64,000 bases of DNA, taken from positions 4,898,001 through 4,962,000 of the forward strand of contig JAMPIT010000174.1 of assembly GCA_026261815.1 (NCBI GenBank). The letters are read 5' to 3'. The position numbers and the translations under genes are program-made. Under the pieces are notes generated by a model. The model worked only from the letters and a program-made list of their open reading frames with translations, was not told the origin of the DNA and did no database searches. The stretch's first letter is position 1. Each line of letters begins with the position of its first letter. Of this stretch, positions 49,982 to 63,504 are shown piece after piece. The DNA is from Monarcha castaneiventris obscurior (lineage: Eukaryota > Chordata > Aves > Passeriformes > Monarchidae).

Positions 49982-52900
49982 GAACACAGGAGCTAGGGAG
50001 AACTCCCAATATTTATCTTATCTCTTTCAGAAGAACTGATGTTTTCATGATTAAAAGTATTTTTCTTTTCTAGTTCATACATTTCTGTTTAAGTAAGGGC
50101 TACTTTTGAATACTGGAAGCCATTAGTATCATCTAGTGCTAAGATAATGAGATTCATCTGTCCTAATTAAATGGTGTTCAGTCAAACTAGGCTTCTTTTG
50201 TACTTACTGGAAAGTAAGCACTTCCTAAAGGTCATCTCATAATAAGACTTAAGGATAAGTAAAATTAATTGTCCTACAGAGGAATTCTAGAATGATCAGT
50301 TTTCACTTGATAGCTAACTCCTAGTGTCTAAAATTGGGTGCTATGACTCCTTCCCTTCTCATACTTCTAGTCCTAGTTCTAGCAATATTTTATGTGTGCA
50401 TAAATGTAATACCAGTACTTTTGAAGATGGTACATGCTTCTGTCCACGAGTTATGTCAGCAATAATTATCAGACCAAGAATGTCTTTTAAAGGACAACCA
50501 AACCTTTGCCTATCCAGTTGCACTCATTTTTTTTGAGGACGATTTTTTCATTTCTAAAACAAACTGTCATCTTTTTAGAGTAATTATTAAAAACAATGAA
50601 TTTTTGTGAAAATTTAACATCCTAAAGTAGAAAGCAAACAAAAAACAAACCAAAAAAAAAAAAAAGCAAAAACCAGCAAGGCTAAAACTACATGACTCTA
50701 GTTCAGGAGACATTAGATTCAAAATAAATTAATGTTAGTATTTTCTAATGTTGCAAGTAAGAATTTGCCATATTATCTATGCTATTGAAAATGTTTATTC
50801 AGCCTAAATGCAAGAAATAAACCAAGATGGTATCAAACAATCTGATGAACACTTTAAACAAACAGCAAGTTTAAAAAATCTCCATCCTAATTATATGAGT
50901 ATTTACAGAACTTCTCTGATCCCTCAGCCATGCAAAGGTGTAATAATGTTCACTGGTAAAGCAAAGCTAATTTTTTTGCCTTATTAAATTTACATGTCAT
51001 GGAATAGAGTACACATACAAAGTGACTGCATTTACTGTGTGCATATTATTCCAACAAAATCTGACATTCATAAAAATCTATGAGCTGCAGACATTTATTT
51101 CTTAAATGATTTCTCCTATCAAAGACACACGAGGCCCTTTCTCAGAGCTATCAGTAAAATATCACTGCGGCTCTGAAATCAGGGACATGAATTCAACTAC
51201 AGAGATAAAAAGTTGAAGAGGGGCTACAAAGACTAGGCAAACAATCCACTAGATGAACAAAGAGAGGAATCTAGCTTGACAGATGTGAATCATGGAAGTC
51301 TAAAAGATTGTGAGGTCAAAAGAAATATCTAGGACTGAATGGAAATGAAACAATTTGCAAATAAAACCACTCTCTTGGGAGTGGAAGAGCTCTTCACAAA
51401 ACACAGAATAGATGACCACTGCTTTAGCAACCAGAGGTATTAGTGTAAAAAGGGAAACAAAAAACTTGATATTGTTGATGATCCTGCTAAATCCCATAGA
51501 TATTTTACTGTTGTCAAGGGATTCACATAACATGGAAATTTTCATTCATTTCTTCTCCAACGTGCCAATAAGCCTTTAAATAAATTGACTTTTATTTTCA
51601 TGTTTATAGCAAGCTTGAATGAAATGGGATAGAATGTGTAACTGAATTTTCACAAAAATATAGGAAGAAGCTTCAATGTATTTCAATAAAATACATTTGA
51701 GGCTTGCTTGTAAAGCCAGTAACACTTCCTTCTGCTACAAAGGGCTACTGCAACAGTTCAGCAAAGTTAAACTCACAAGTCTTACCTGTCTCATTTAAGT
51801 AAATATATTTTACCAATTCAGCTCAGTGTCTTCGGATCTCTACTGGTGAAATGGTAGGTGAAAAAACAATTTTTTCAGGCAGGAAAATAGTCATAGAAAT
51901 GGGAGCAAGTTCCTGTGCCTCACCTCTGCAGTTTCAAAGATTGTGGAAATCTTACCAAGTTTCATTCATCAAATGAGTAGTGCAGGGTTAACTTCATCAA
52001 GTGTTATGCCATGGAAAGAAGTGTGGATGGAAAGGATTATTGCTTCAGGAACAGTGGTGGCCCAGTGTCATGCTTTCTATTGCAAAAGTAGAGCTCAAGA
52101 GGATAAACTTATCTAGTGAGTGATTACTCACCTTAGTCTACAAAAGCACTTGTAAACAAGCCAGCAATATAGAAATTGCTGCTCACTTCCTTATGAACTA
52201 CAATAAATACATTTATCTATGTGCCTATGCTACTTGAGCCCCATTTAAAAGATAACAATGACAAATTAAAGGCTTTTGTATAGAAGCAAATTTTACATTT
52301 ATTAATTTATATTTAAATAAACAGCTACCCTTCTAGACTCTGAGAGGGTTTTGTCTGTATTGAAAACATAAGAACAGAACATTGTCCAGCAGGAAACACT
52401 ATGATAGACTTGTTAGATAGACTTAAGCATACTTTAAGTAGATACATTTGATTTATCTGCAGTCCCTCAGCAATTATTTTCTTAGCAGGCAAATGCATCT
52501 GCAGGCAAACAGCACAGTAGATTACAGAGTGCAACACTGAAAGTTACTCAGTACTGCTGAAGCAGCCTCTGAAGGGGTAAGTGCTGGTTCTCCATGAAGT
52601 AGCATCAAAAACGCTGTACTATAAAACAAACATGAAAACTACAAAAGCTATTCGATGACATGAATTTTATGAAAAAAAAAAAAAAAAACCAATGGTTTTC
52701 AGCATTAGAAAAGTGACTTTACAGGAGAAAGTAAGGAATTGATCTAATAATCCAAAATCTTAAAGCATGAACCCTTATATTGCACATTTGCCACTGTTCT
52801 CTTAAGAAAATTAACCCCTGGAGTACAGGAAGAAAGAAATTTCATTGCAGAGGTAAGAAATACAACAGGGCCATGCACTGTTTGCACATTTGAGAAAGGA

Positions 52901-55597
52901 ACAGAAGCCCCGTACAGACTGACAAGAATAACAACCTTTCATTCAATTGAGCCTCAGAAGGATTTGAAGCTGTCATGTTGCTGAATGAAAGACTAGTGAT
53001 GTATGTCTTATAAGTAGTGGGGAAATACAGAAGCAGTCATGGAAGAAAGATTGCTATGAGCACCTGGTAAATATTAATATATACAGAGTCATCTCAATTA
53101 TCCAAATCACTAGCCAGAAAAACTCCCAATTACTAAAAATAAAATATGCTCCCTGAAGCAAGAAGAGCCAACCAAAGAACAGGAAGAAAGAGGATCTGCC
53201 TGAATTTAAGGGTGGGATACCATGCAGATGCCTCAGAGGTGGGCTTTGGTGTCCTTCATTCCCGATCAGTGAAGAATTTTGATTTCACACAGCAAAAAGA
53301 AAATTGTTCTGTAAAAATCTATGTCAGTCATTACAATAACAAGATATGGACTGTTCCTGGGAAGTTGTCTGTACGTGATGTTACTTGAACTTCCTATTGT
53401 AATCACTGGGTTGACCACCACATCTTGCCAAAGATCACACCAGGAGTTATCCAGGTCTGAGGAAGCCTGCACAGCAATTAACTGGTTTTTTCCTAATACT
53501 TATTGAGGTGCAATGTGGAAATATGTAATGGGTTTTTATGGAATTAAATATCTGACTGTATGGGGTAAAAATCACTTAACACTGTGCGCTGCAAAATGCT
53601 GAAAAAATAGTCATCAAGCACAAAGGAAGAGTAAAAGATAAAGGAGGATCATATAAGTAAAGACATCAAGTAACCACAGGAATTAAAGTTATTTTATTTT
53701 TTATAAATACTTTAGCCCTGTGGACACAACGGGGAATGTCCGTATGTTCACATATGGAGAAAGATCCTATAGAACTCAAGTATGACAACCTCAATAAAAA
53801 ATAAAGAAAAAAACATGACAGAGGCATTAAAATTATGTAGGTCCCTTAAGCCACCTTGATCCAAGGCTGACTAAGTTTATTTGAGTACAGCAAGGAGGAT
53901 TTTGCTGACAGGCTAAACTCCATTTCAAAACAGATAGGCTGCATAATACAGTACATCAACTAGCACTGTGTTAATGCATTTTAAATGTCAAATTACATGC
54001 AGTGCCAGTGCGGAATGAATAAATCTCAGAAAGCAGTCCATCATTTAAACATTTGATTCTGAGCAACAATGATCTTGCCAGAGGGGCAACTTCCTTTTCT
54101 GACCACTGGTTGTAAGGAAGGCTCCAGATTCACCCCTGTCTTTCCCAATCTCTTCTTCCTGTCACATAAGACCCAGAAAGTGTGCAGGTCTACTCACATG
54201 TTGTAGGAGTTCTGAAACAACAACCAGTTTTATAAAACACTGACCAAATCAGCTGATTTACTTTCCCATTGCTGTTAGCTCTGCTTCTAAAGATCATGTT
54301 TTTCAGCTGGGCATCCAGTACATTATAACCTTGTATTTAGGTACTTTTAGCGACTGTAAATCGGTGACCAAAACCCAGATTATGATTTCGTTTGGGGCCG
54401 ACCCTGAGAAAAGGTCTGCTTTAAACCCATTGTTAATCAACATTTCTCAGAAATTTAATTAATTAAATCCTTAAAGTCTGTTGTGTATCCTTTTGAACAT
54501 TCCCTTACTTTTTCTTCACAACTCAGAAAGAATTAGTGGAAAGGAATAAGTCACATTTCAAATAAGAAAGGAAAAAAAAGGGAAATGGCAGCAGCAGCCT
54601 TGAAAGTCATCCATCACAGTTTCTAAAGTGTCATAAGTCCTTTGAGCAATTTTTTTCCCTGTGTCAGTTTACAGGCAGTGGCTCAGAGACCATTACATCT
54701 GGTAGAAAAGTAGCAAGCTGTCTGTATTGTTCACAACCAAAGAAAAAGTAAAGATGGAAGAATGACAGAAAGACTGAAAATAGGCACCTAGTTAAATAAA
54801 AAAATTGAAGTATCAGTGATGGATGTTCTTAAATAATCAAATGTATCTAGATCTTTTTAAATAGAACAAATTATACTGCGCTGGAAACAGCTAAAAGCAT
54901 GGATTCCTTTCTAGTATTCCTCTTCAGGATTCCAGAGAGATTTTGATCTCAAAGCCAAAAGCTACTGAAGGCACCTGGGACAGTAAGGAAACTTCTTAAG
55001 TACTTTTATGTTCTATATAATGAAGTAGTCCAGACACACATTTTGGTACAGTTCTGGAATTAGAATAAAAGCATTATTATAACAAAGAGCTCCAGAATTC
55101 TGGGTGACAGGTAATTCACATGATGGACTTGAACTCCAAAAGAACAAAAGGAGATAGCACTTGCTAAAATTGTTCTCTAGTAGACAAAACTTAGTCAACT
55201 GTAGTACCTTCATTGGAGTGTATAATTAAAAAACAATGAATCTTTCTACTTAGTTTAACAGTGCAAGCCTAAATAGATCAGAATTAACTACAGTTAAGTA
55301 CACACTGCTGTGTTCTAAGTTATAGACAATCTTAGGCTTACAATAAAATGTTTGTAACAAGGAACTCAAGACAGAGAAAAGAGTACTCAGAATTTCAGAC
55401 AGATAAATATGATATGATAAATAAGATATGATATCACATCAGGTATGATAAAGAAGCTTTCTAAATATAAACTGAGTGCCTTCTGATAAATGAACAGGGG
55501 AGAAACAATCCTCTCATCTGTTTGTAGCATTTCAGGCAACAACTCTGACCTTCTCGTTTTGTTCTATGTTTGGAAATGTCAAAGAAACAACAGGAGA
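49982..55597. other. AT-rich unique DNA, no gene seen
   Basis: No gene or named repeat is visible. Runs of A occur at about 50652-50665 and 52672-52688. A small GATA-rich stretch with repeated 'gatatgata' words lies at 55405-55450. Confidence 0.55.
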
Positions 55598-55620
55598 TTT
55601 AATTAATTAATTAATTAATT
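55598..55620. repeat. Microsatellite (TTAA)n
   Basis: Five to six tandem copies of the tetramer ttaa/aatt in a row. This is a simple repeat. Confidence 0.9.
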
Positions 55621-58600
55621 GATCCTTGCTTAACATCACACTACAGTCAAGCAAAGCCTTCATTAAAGGATTACAGAAAATCTGATACCCTTTTCTAAAT
55701 TCCCTGTGCTCTTCTGGGAGAGGTAAAAAGGTTAAAATTCTTGTAAACAAAGATGGAGCAGAGAAAGTCCTTAGAGTACTATATTTGCATTGTTTGAACT
55801 TACTTCCCACTTGAAACTGTATTTCCAGATTTTATTGCTATTAATGTCCAAAATATCCTTTCATTTAAAATAATTTTTTAAATAAGGCTACATCATATAT
55901 AACCTTTCAAATTAATGATGTAATACATCATATACTGATTTGTAAAACTGAAAGCATTTACATTGCAGGATTTTTTAAAATATTTCTATGATTTATGACA
56001 GGTGTGTTTGCAGTCTTCTCTGTCTTTCTGAGCTTGAATGAGCAAAAACCAAAGCAAACATTCTCTGAGCTTCTGCATTTCATCTGCTGTCTTATAAAAA
56101 TAATATAATTTACTCATTTAACCTTGCTTTGAATTAAAACTGTGTCAGAGCTTAAACCATAGTAACTTCTTTCTAAAACTTACTCTGAGTTTAAACTCCA
56201 GGGTGTTTCAAGGAAGAGAAGATTGGATTTAAACCTGACCTATTATTTCATCGCATTACTTCAGATCATGAAATTATTATTTTTTTTATTGGAAAAAGTG
56301 CGAAATACTAAAGCTGAGTTATATCTGAGTACAATTTTTTAAAAATTAACATGCTATTGATTCCTGAAAACAAAACATTGAGGGTTTGATGTTGAAGCAC
56401 TTAACTAAAATGGCCTCAGTGTGAAAGATGGGGATGACTCTCCATGTCCTGCATAAAATCTTGGGTTATCCTCACTATGCAGTCAGAGGTGTCACTGAGC
56501 TACCTAAATGGCTCTGCAGACTCATTCAATGAAGCAATTCTTTACCTCCTCGCATCCTTCTTCTCAAAAGATACCCATGAAAAACATTGCTAACAACTGA
56601 GGAACTTCTGTACCTCAGGGACCAGTACTTAGCAGGATAACAGAGTAGCTCTCCACAAGGAGTGGTCCCTTGGTCTGGCCCTGCAGTTGGGTCTTCCTCA
56701 AGTGTGTCTTGAAAGATGAGAATTATCTGGGTGGATGTGTCAAGTTGAAATGTGCATCAACAAGCGGGCAGAAGCCCATTTGTACATCAGACCAGTCCCA
56801 GTTTCTTTCCTAAGAAAGAAACTTAGTGTGCTCCTAAACATGTGCAGCAAATACCCCAAAGTTTCACAGGAAGCTCCAAATAAGAAGGAAAGAGATCGAT
56901 GACACATGACAGATTGAAAAAAAGAAGACAATAACAGGCTTGGTTTTGGTTTTGTGCTGAAGCATGAAATGCATTGCGATGATAGAAATATTCTTTTTCT
57001 CCTAAATTTGTCTCTTTCACTGACTTCTTCATTAATAAACATACTTATTTCCAAAAAGAACTTTCTTTGCCTTCTTCCTACCTGGTTTTCCTAGTACAGA
57101 TTTAAAAATTAGTCTAAATGCCATTAAAACCACTGATTCTTGTAAAGCTTACAGACCGTCATACAACCCAAATCTAAGAATAAACACAGCTTTAAAAGGT
57201 GTAAGCAGTTAATCTGCTCTTATGATGCAGCAAAGAAACAGTACAAAGTTGCATAAATTTCTTGAAAGATTGAGAAAATCCAAAGGTTAGCAGGAAAATT
57301 TTTAGCAGAAGTAATGCTGTGATACAAAACATTTTAAATAATCAGATGATTCTGAGGATATTTGTTGTTTATATATTGCAGCCACCACAATGTTTTTTTC
57401 ACTCTGCGATATTATCCATCAGGTTTTTTTTCATTTCATTGTGTCTGCTCTGCATATTCTAAAGCTTGGCCCCTCTCCTACCCACTTTAGGTCAATAGGA
57501 GTTTAATGACTGCCTTAAATAACAGGATCAAGCCCATAATGGCTGTCAAACTAACAAAAACGTTCAATGCCTTTAAGTGAAATAGATGACCTTCCAACTC
57601 ACCCTCCTGAAAAATGAAGCTGCTATTCTGATAGACATACCATACATGCCCATATATTGAATTACCTTACAATTTTGCTCTGTGTGATATCCATCATTTG
57701 TCACATTATGCTATTTTAAGTAGGCAACCTTGCAATCAATAGTGTTAAACATCTTTCTTTGGAGGAAGTGCATTACACAATAAATCTCAGTCAAGCTGAC
57801 AGAAGGGTTGTTTAACCCTCACTTCCTCAGATACCTCTGGACAAAGTTTCCAAACTGAAGCCAAGAGTTAGGCAGAGTAGCACAAAACTCACATGATCTT
57901 ATTTTCAGGAGAGATTAGCAATCACAGCCTTTGCTGAGCTCAGTGAAGGGTGTGACCTGCATGTTTAACACCTGAAAAAGCAGTTGCCCAAGTACAGATT
58001 TAGGTTCCTAACCTTAAGTACTCAAGTTGAATCATTTAGGTCTTTTGCTGTGGTGGCATAATTCAAGTGATTACCATATATTGACATATACTATATTAAT
58101 CTACCTTTCTGCTATCATGCACTTAAGTAGACAGCTCCATATATCATTTGTTTAATAATCCATACAGTTTTGTCCTTTCATTAATAGTTAACTGCATGTG
58201 TTGGACAATAAATTGGATGAGGGATAGCATACCTTATAGACAATGTGGCAGATAAATTTTAAGATGGCAAGTAATGTGTCAGCAATATCTAGTTCATTAT
58301 GAGAGGCTATCAAATAGTTCAGGGAAGTTTCTGAAGAGGTGGCTTTATCTTTGTATTTTCTAACCTTCAGAACTGGTATTCTTACTATTTTATTGTCATA
58401 TAAAGTACATGCTTCCTCCCTAATTCCAGTTTAACAGCTTTTCTTTCCTTGTTCCTCTTCTCCCCCACCTTACTCCCCCAGTGCTTCTAAGCACTCAACA
58501 CCAATAAATGCTAAAAGGAATAAAATGACCACTCCCAATTCAGGTAGTAAAAGAGGCTAAGAAGGAAAACATTCAAAAGTGGACATTCCTTCAATATTCC

Positions 58601-58953
58601 AACAATAGCTGAAGCTCCAAAAGCTCAGAAAAGCGTGAGCCAAAATTTCCCCTTTTAGTCACAATTTTGTATGAAAATTGGAAAGTGTCTTTGAAGGTGG
58701 TTATAAAAAGAGAATAAAAGAGAAGTATAAAAGGATGAGAATAATGTCTTTTGTAGCTTCCACAGCTAAAAAAATATCTAAGCTGTCATGAGGTCAGTTT
58801 AGGTTGTTCCATAACATATGGAGAAAACCAGTAAACAAATGCATGTGATGTGAATAGAGGGGAACAGTTTTTGCACATTATTTTACAGACAAAGATGCTG
58901 AACCTTTGAGAAGCAAACATAAACTTAGACAATTATCCTTGCTGTACGTATTG
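55621..58953. other. AT-rich unique DNA, one small palindrome
   Basis: At 55915-55931 lies ATGATGTA-A-TACATCAT, a perfect inverted repeat with 8-bp arms. No gene, RNA or repeat family is recognisable. Confidence 0.5.
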
Positions 58954-58983
58954 TATTACTTACAATAGGTATTGTAAGTAATA
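58954..58983. repeat. Perfect inverted repeat, 14-bp arms, 2-base centre
   Basis: Left arm TATTACTTACAATA at 58954-58967, centre GG, right arm TATTGTAAGTAATA at 58970-58983. The arms are exactly complementary. A loop of two bases is too tight for a stable RNA hairpin of full length, and cruciform DNA or a fold-back duplication is as likely. No transposase or terminal repeats are seen nearby. Confidence 0.85.
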
Positions 58984-59467
58984 AAATAACCTTTGAGTTC
59001 AAATGCTTTTTCATGTTTTGAACTCTGCCACAGTAATAATTTCATTTTTTTTTTCTAGTCCTATACACAAGTCCACAAAATCCACCATCAGTCTATACAT
59101 ATATATTCCTAAAGACTAGGATTGTTCAAACTGAAGTTCAACAGTGAATATTAATGATTGCTCCTCTGTTCTCACACTTTTGACTCAAAAATTACTCTGG
59201 CTTCTGTGCTACACTGATTTTTTTTATACTACTCTTAAGATGCATCTCCTATGGCTGTCAAATACCTGAGAAGTAGGCAGAGAGTCTCAGTAAAATCCAA
59301 ATACTGCCCAACTACATTCACTCTGCAAGTTCTGGAGCCTTGATTGTGTATATGGCTTCCAAAGGCTTCCTGCCTTAGCCTCTGTTAAGGGATGAAGAAA
59401 TATAACTCATAGTTTAAATCTGCAGTAATTAATTTTCACTTTTCAGTCATAATGAATATCCAGTGAA
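58984..59467. other. AT-rich unique DNA, no gene seen
   Basis: No recognisable feature before the CR1 insertion. Confidence 0.5.
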
Positions 59468-60367
59468 GGAGCAAATATCTGGACAAGTGTACCCTCAATC
59501 AGTCTGCAGATGACAGCAAGCTGGGTGGGAGCGTTGATCTGCTGGAGGGTAGGAAGGCTCTGCAGAGGGATCTGGACAGGCTGCATCGATGGGTGGAGGC
59601 CAACAGTTTGGGGTTCAACAAGGCCAAGTGCCACTTCCTCCACTTCTGTCATAACAATCCCCTGAAGTGCTAAAGGCTGGGTCACAGTGGCTGGAAAGTG
59701 ACCCAGCAGAAAAGGACCTGGGGGTGCTGGTCAACAGCAGATGAATGTGAGCCAGTGTGCGCCCAGGTGGCCAAGAAGGCCAATGGAAACCTGGCTTGCA
59801 TCAGCAAAAGTGTGACCAGCAGGACTAGGGAGGTTCAGCCCCCTGTACTCTGCAATAGTGAGGACACACCTCAAATCCTGTGTTCAGTTTTGGGGATCTC
59901 ATGACAAGAGGGACACTGAGGTGCTGGAGAGAAGCGCAGCAGAACTGGTGAAGGGTCTGGAGCCCAAGTCTTATGAGGAGTGGCTGAAGAAGCTGAAGGG
60001 GGGTGTTCAGCCTGGAGAAAAGAAGGCTCCGGGGAGACCTTATTGCTCTCTGTAACTGCCTGAAAGGAATTTGTAGCCAAGTGGGGGTGATTTTTTCTAC
60101 CAAGTAACAACCAATAGAACAAGAGGAAATGGCCTTAAGACGTTTAGATTGGATATTAGGAAACATTTCTTCACTAAAAGGGCTGTCAAGCTCTGGAACA
60201 GGGTGCTCCAGGAAATGGTAGATTAACCATACCTGAAGTTATTTAAAAGACATTTACATGTGGCTAAAAGGCATTCAGTGGTTGACTTGGCAGTGCTGGA
60301 TTAACAGTTGAACTCAATCATCTTACCAGTCTTTTCTAACCTAAAAAATTATATGATTGTATGAAAG
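59468..60367 (+). mobile_element. CR1 LINE, RT C-terminal part plus 3' end, pseudogene
   Basis: The copy enters just before the reverse transcriptase motif C, which reads 'SADDSKLGG' at about 59500-59530 (CR1 consensus F-A-D-D-T-K-L). It continues through '[15 protein letters not shown]', a shifted frame 'WGCWSTADECEPVCAQVAKK' and 'RTREVQPPVLCNSEDT' near 59700-59870, then the thumb region to about 60010. The 3' untranslated part carries 'caatagaacaagaggaaatg', 'agattggatattaggaaaca' and 'ttggcagtgctggattaaca', and ends near 'aaattatatgattgtatga'. Frameshifts and stops break the frame, and the 5' two thirds of the element are missing, as in most CR1 insertions. The tail variant matches the copy at 24041-24385. 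Confidence 0.92.
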
Positions 60368-63033
60368 ATCAGGCAGTGGTGTGATGCAATTTTCAAACCT
60401 CAAGCTGTTGTGACATACGTAACTAGACCAAGTTCATTGCTGCTGGACAAAACAACCAGTTGCAGATATGAGAGGTGCACAGCTGCCTCCTACCTAATGC
60501 TTGCCTACCCTGGGGCAGGTACCAGGGACAGGAACCACAGGAAAGCAGCTGCAGTTCCTGTGTGTGGTGCACCGGTGTCTAATGTCCAAAATCTTCCAGC
60601 AATGAAGGGTGACCCATGTCACTTGGACCTGCTCTCAGACCACTTTCACTGTGATTTCTGAATACCTGAAAACGAACATGGACTAGTGGGAGAACAGTGC
60701 TGCTCAGTTGAAGAATCTGTAGGGAAATATTTTCTGTAATGTGGATAACAATTATCAACTTGATGTTCACATCAGGGGGCTGCAACCAGGATATGAAAGC
60801 TGCCAAATCCCAGCCAATTCAAATCCTTCTCAGCTCAGTTTGACATGGGCTTATCCACCAAGAGCACAAAACCTCTGAGGTGTACAGGCCCAAAAGAAAG
60901 CTCATGTCCCTCCTTTTTATATATGCCACAGAGAGCTCCACATGCAGACGTCCCCAAGGCCTCAATGGTGACAGGTGAAATATGCTTACCTTTGCCTTTA
61001 ATTTAGCCTACCCAGTCAGCACAACCGAGGAAAAAGTAAGGGATGAATCAAGGAAAGTTTTTTTCGTAACTCTGAAAATAAAATCAATTTACAGGCTATT
61101 CAGAAAATTTGCATCTAGATTCCTTTCCTAAAGAAACAGGCAGGTGGATAATTCTGTGGATGAACAAAGAAAAATATTGTTGTTGACATTACAAATATAG
61201 GACTATAAAGTATTTCATATGCTTAATGAGGAAAACAGTGATAAGCCCATATCTGCCAGACTAAAGGTTTGTTCCTTTTTTCCTGCTGAGATGGTTAACT
61301 TCTTGCAGCCTTTCTTATTTACATTTTAAATAATGAAACACCCACGAGTACCAGGCACTTTTCCACTACTGCTCTGTGCAAAAAGAATATTAATAACATT
61401 ATTAATAAAGCTGGAAAGACTGCAATAAATGTCTCAGTGCTTAAAACAAAGGAGCATCTTGAAGAACTCAGCAGATTTTCTGTTTTATGCAGGTTTGATA
61501 AGACAAGTACAATTAAAATGTTCTCTGTTAGTAGATTAGAAATGCCAATATATGTAACAGAAACTGCCAAGTGTAGGCACATTTGTTCAAAGATATTGCA
61601 TTCCCAGTTGGTTACCAAACACTTGCTTCATTTCCTGGCCTTCAAATCCCTTCTCAGTCAAGCTGCTGCAAACCAGGATGGAGCAAATGCCCCTGTGGTC
61701 TTCACCAGCAGAAATCTTATGGAGCTAGAAAAAAAAAGATCTATGCAGAATACAGGTCCCAGGTGCTAAAAGCTGCACCCCTAAGATTGCAGATTGATTT
61801 GTCCTCTCAACAACTGCAGGCCATGTTGATGCCACAGTATCTGTGAAACCGTGCTCACATGATGCAGTTATAACTGATGACAGGTATAATGCATATGCTA
61901 CACAGTGGATAGGACGTACATTGCAGGGCTGAGGAGTTGTGGAAACAACTGGAACAGTGCTAATGTATTCTGACAGCTTCATTTGGGGCAGGGGAGTTGT
62001 CAGAGTGTTTCAAATACTGCGGGTTGCCATCAGGAAAATAACAAAAAGGACATATTAAATTCATGCTTCACAGTCTAAGCATAGCATCTTATATCTTTCC
62101 ACAATGCTAGAGGACTTATTAGCTCAGGACATCAAAAGTAATTTATTTCACCTTATATTTGCTCTGTATTTTGCCTTGTCTGAAAAAAACCCCAAACAAA
62201 CAACATTTAAAAGCCTGAATGGCAGCAGGAAATGGTTCAGAAAGTGTTTCAGATTTTAGGTCCAACTGTATGCTTAGGAGGAATAAGGACATCCCTGGAT
62301 GTCCCTTCATCCAGGGCAAGGATAGCTATCCTCATTATCAAATGTTTTGTAATAAATTCAATAAAAGATGTAGGAAAACAGGAAAATTATAATAATGAGT
62401 GCAGTCCAGCAGTATAGTATCAAAGGAAGAAGAGGTGAAGGAGGGAGAAAAGAGAGTGATGTTGCTTTCCTGCCTAAGGGAGGAAACCTAGTTTGTAGGA
62501 TAGACATGCATCTTTCTGACTCACCCTGATATCTACAAATTGTCTTCCAAGTTGCTGACTTTTCTTATTCACTGCTTTTCTTTCTTTTCATTCTATTCTT
62601 TGTTATAAGGGCTTCTAAAATACAGCCACTAAGATTTTTACTCTGAATTTGAGACTGAATTAGACACCATCGACCCTGAATAGTAAAAAATCACTGGAGT
62701 CTTTATATTGTGCTATCTTCTCAGTAACAGCTTTTAACATTTGTGGTGCAGTGTATCACAGTTTTAGATAAATTACTGCAAATATATAATTTAACAAGTT
62801 CTCTGTACAGGCAGACTTTTATCACACATATATCTGTATGAAGCACACAGTACAAACATGAGGAAAAAGGAGATGATACGGTCCATGATCTATTACTGCA
62901 CTCTGTGCATGCTCTTACAGCTGCTCTGCAGATTCTAACTTCAAAGACAGATTCAGTCTTTTCTCTTTTCCTTCTCTGAACAACAGTACAGCTGCTGCAC
63001 CAATCCCTTGTGTATTCAAGTTCTAGGGCTAAA
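60368..63033. other. Unique DNA, no gene seen
   Basis: A slightly GC-raised patch at 60440-60660 carries an 83-codon plus frame without motif. Overlapping frames at 61319-61982 on both strands also have none. No repeat family is recognised. Confidence 0.5.
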
Positions 63034-63504
63034 AGGGTTGATTTTGGCTGGGGTAGAGTTAATTTTCTTCCTAGTAATTAGTATGAGGCTGTGCTTTGGA
63101 CGAGGATTTGGGAGGGGACACAGCTGAGACAGCTGACCCCAACTGACTCAAGGGATATTCCAGACCATATGACATCACCCTCAGCATATAAAACTGGGAA
63201 AAGAGGAGGAAGGAGGGGATGTTCACAGTGGTGGTGTTTGTCTTCTCAAGTCACCAATACCTGTGATGAAACCCTGCTTTCCCAGGGACAGCTGAACACC
63301 TGCCTGCCCAAGGGAAGTGATGAATTAATTCCTTGTTTTGCTTTGCCTGTGTGCGTGTCTTTTGCTTTCCCTATTAAACTGTCTTTATCTCAACCCATGA
63401 GTTTTCTTATTTTTACCTTTACAATCCTCTCCCCCATCCCACTAGGGGGGAATGAGTGAGTGGCTGCATGAGGCTTAGTTGCTTGCTGGGGTTAAGCCCT
63501 GACA
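63034..63504 (+). mobile_element. Solo LTR of an avian endogenous retrovirus, plus sense
   Basis: Phrases such as 'ggctggggtagagttaattt', 'gaggggacacagctgagaca', 'attccagaccatatgacatc' and 'aaactgtctttatctcaacc' are, from memory, those of a common avian LTR that runs from TGTCCTGGTTTC to CATGACA. Here the 5' TG is mutated, but the 3' end GACA at 63501-63504 is intact. A TATA box (catataaaac) lies at about 63185-63194 and an ATTAAA signal at 63373-63378, so sense is plus. It is shortened after about 63105 compared with the longer form I remember. No target-site duplication can be defined. The 122-codon open frame at 63091-63459 lies wholly inside and is not a gene. Confidence 0.85.

Noticed and set aside
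63014..63034. Target-site duplication for the LTR at 63034-63504
   Set aside because: The 5' boundary is mutated and no identical 4-6 base word flanks both ends.
63091..63459. 122-codon plus-strand frame
   Set aside because: It lies wholly within an LTR and crosses its TATA and polyadenylation signals.
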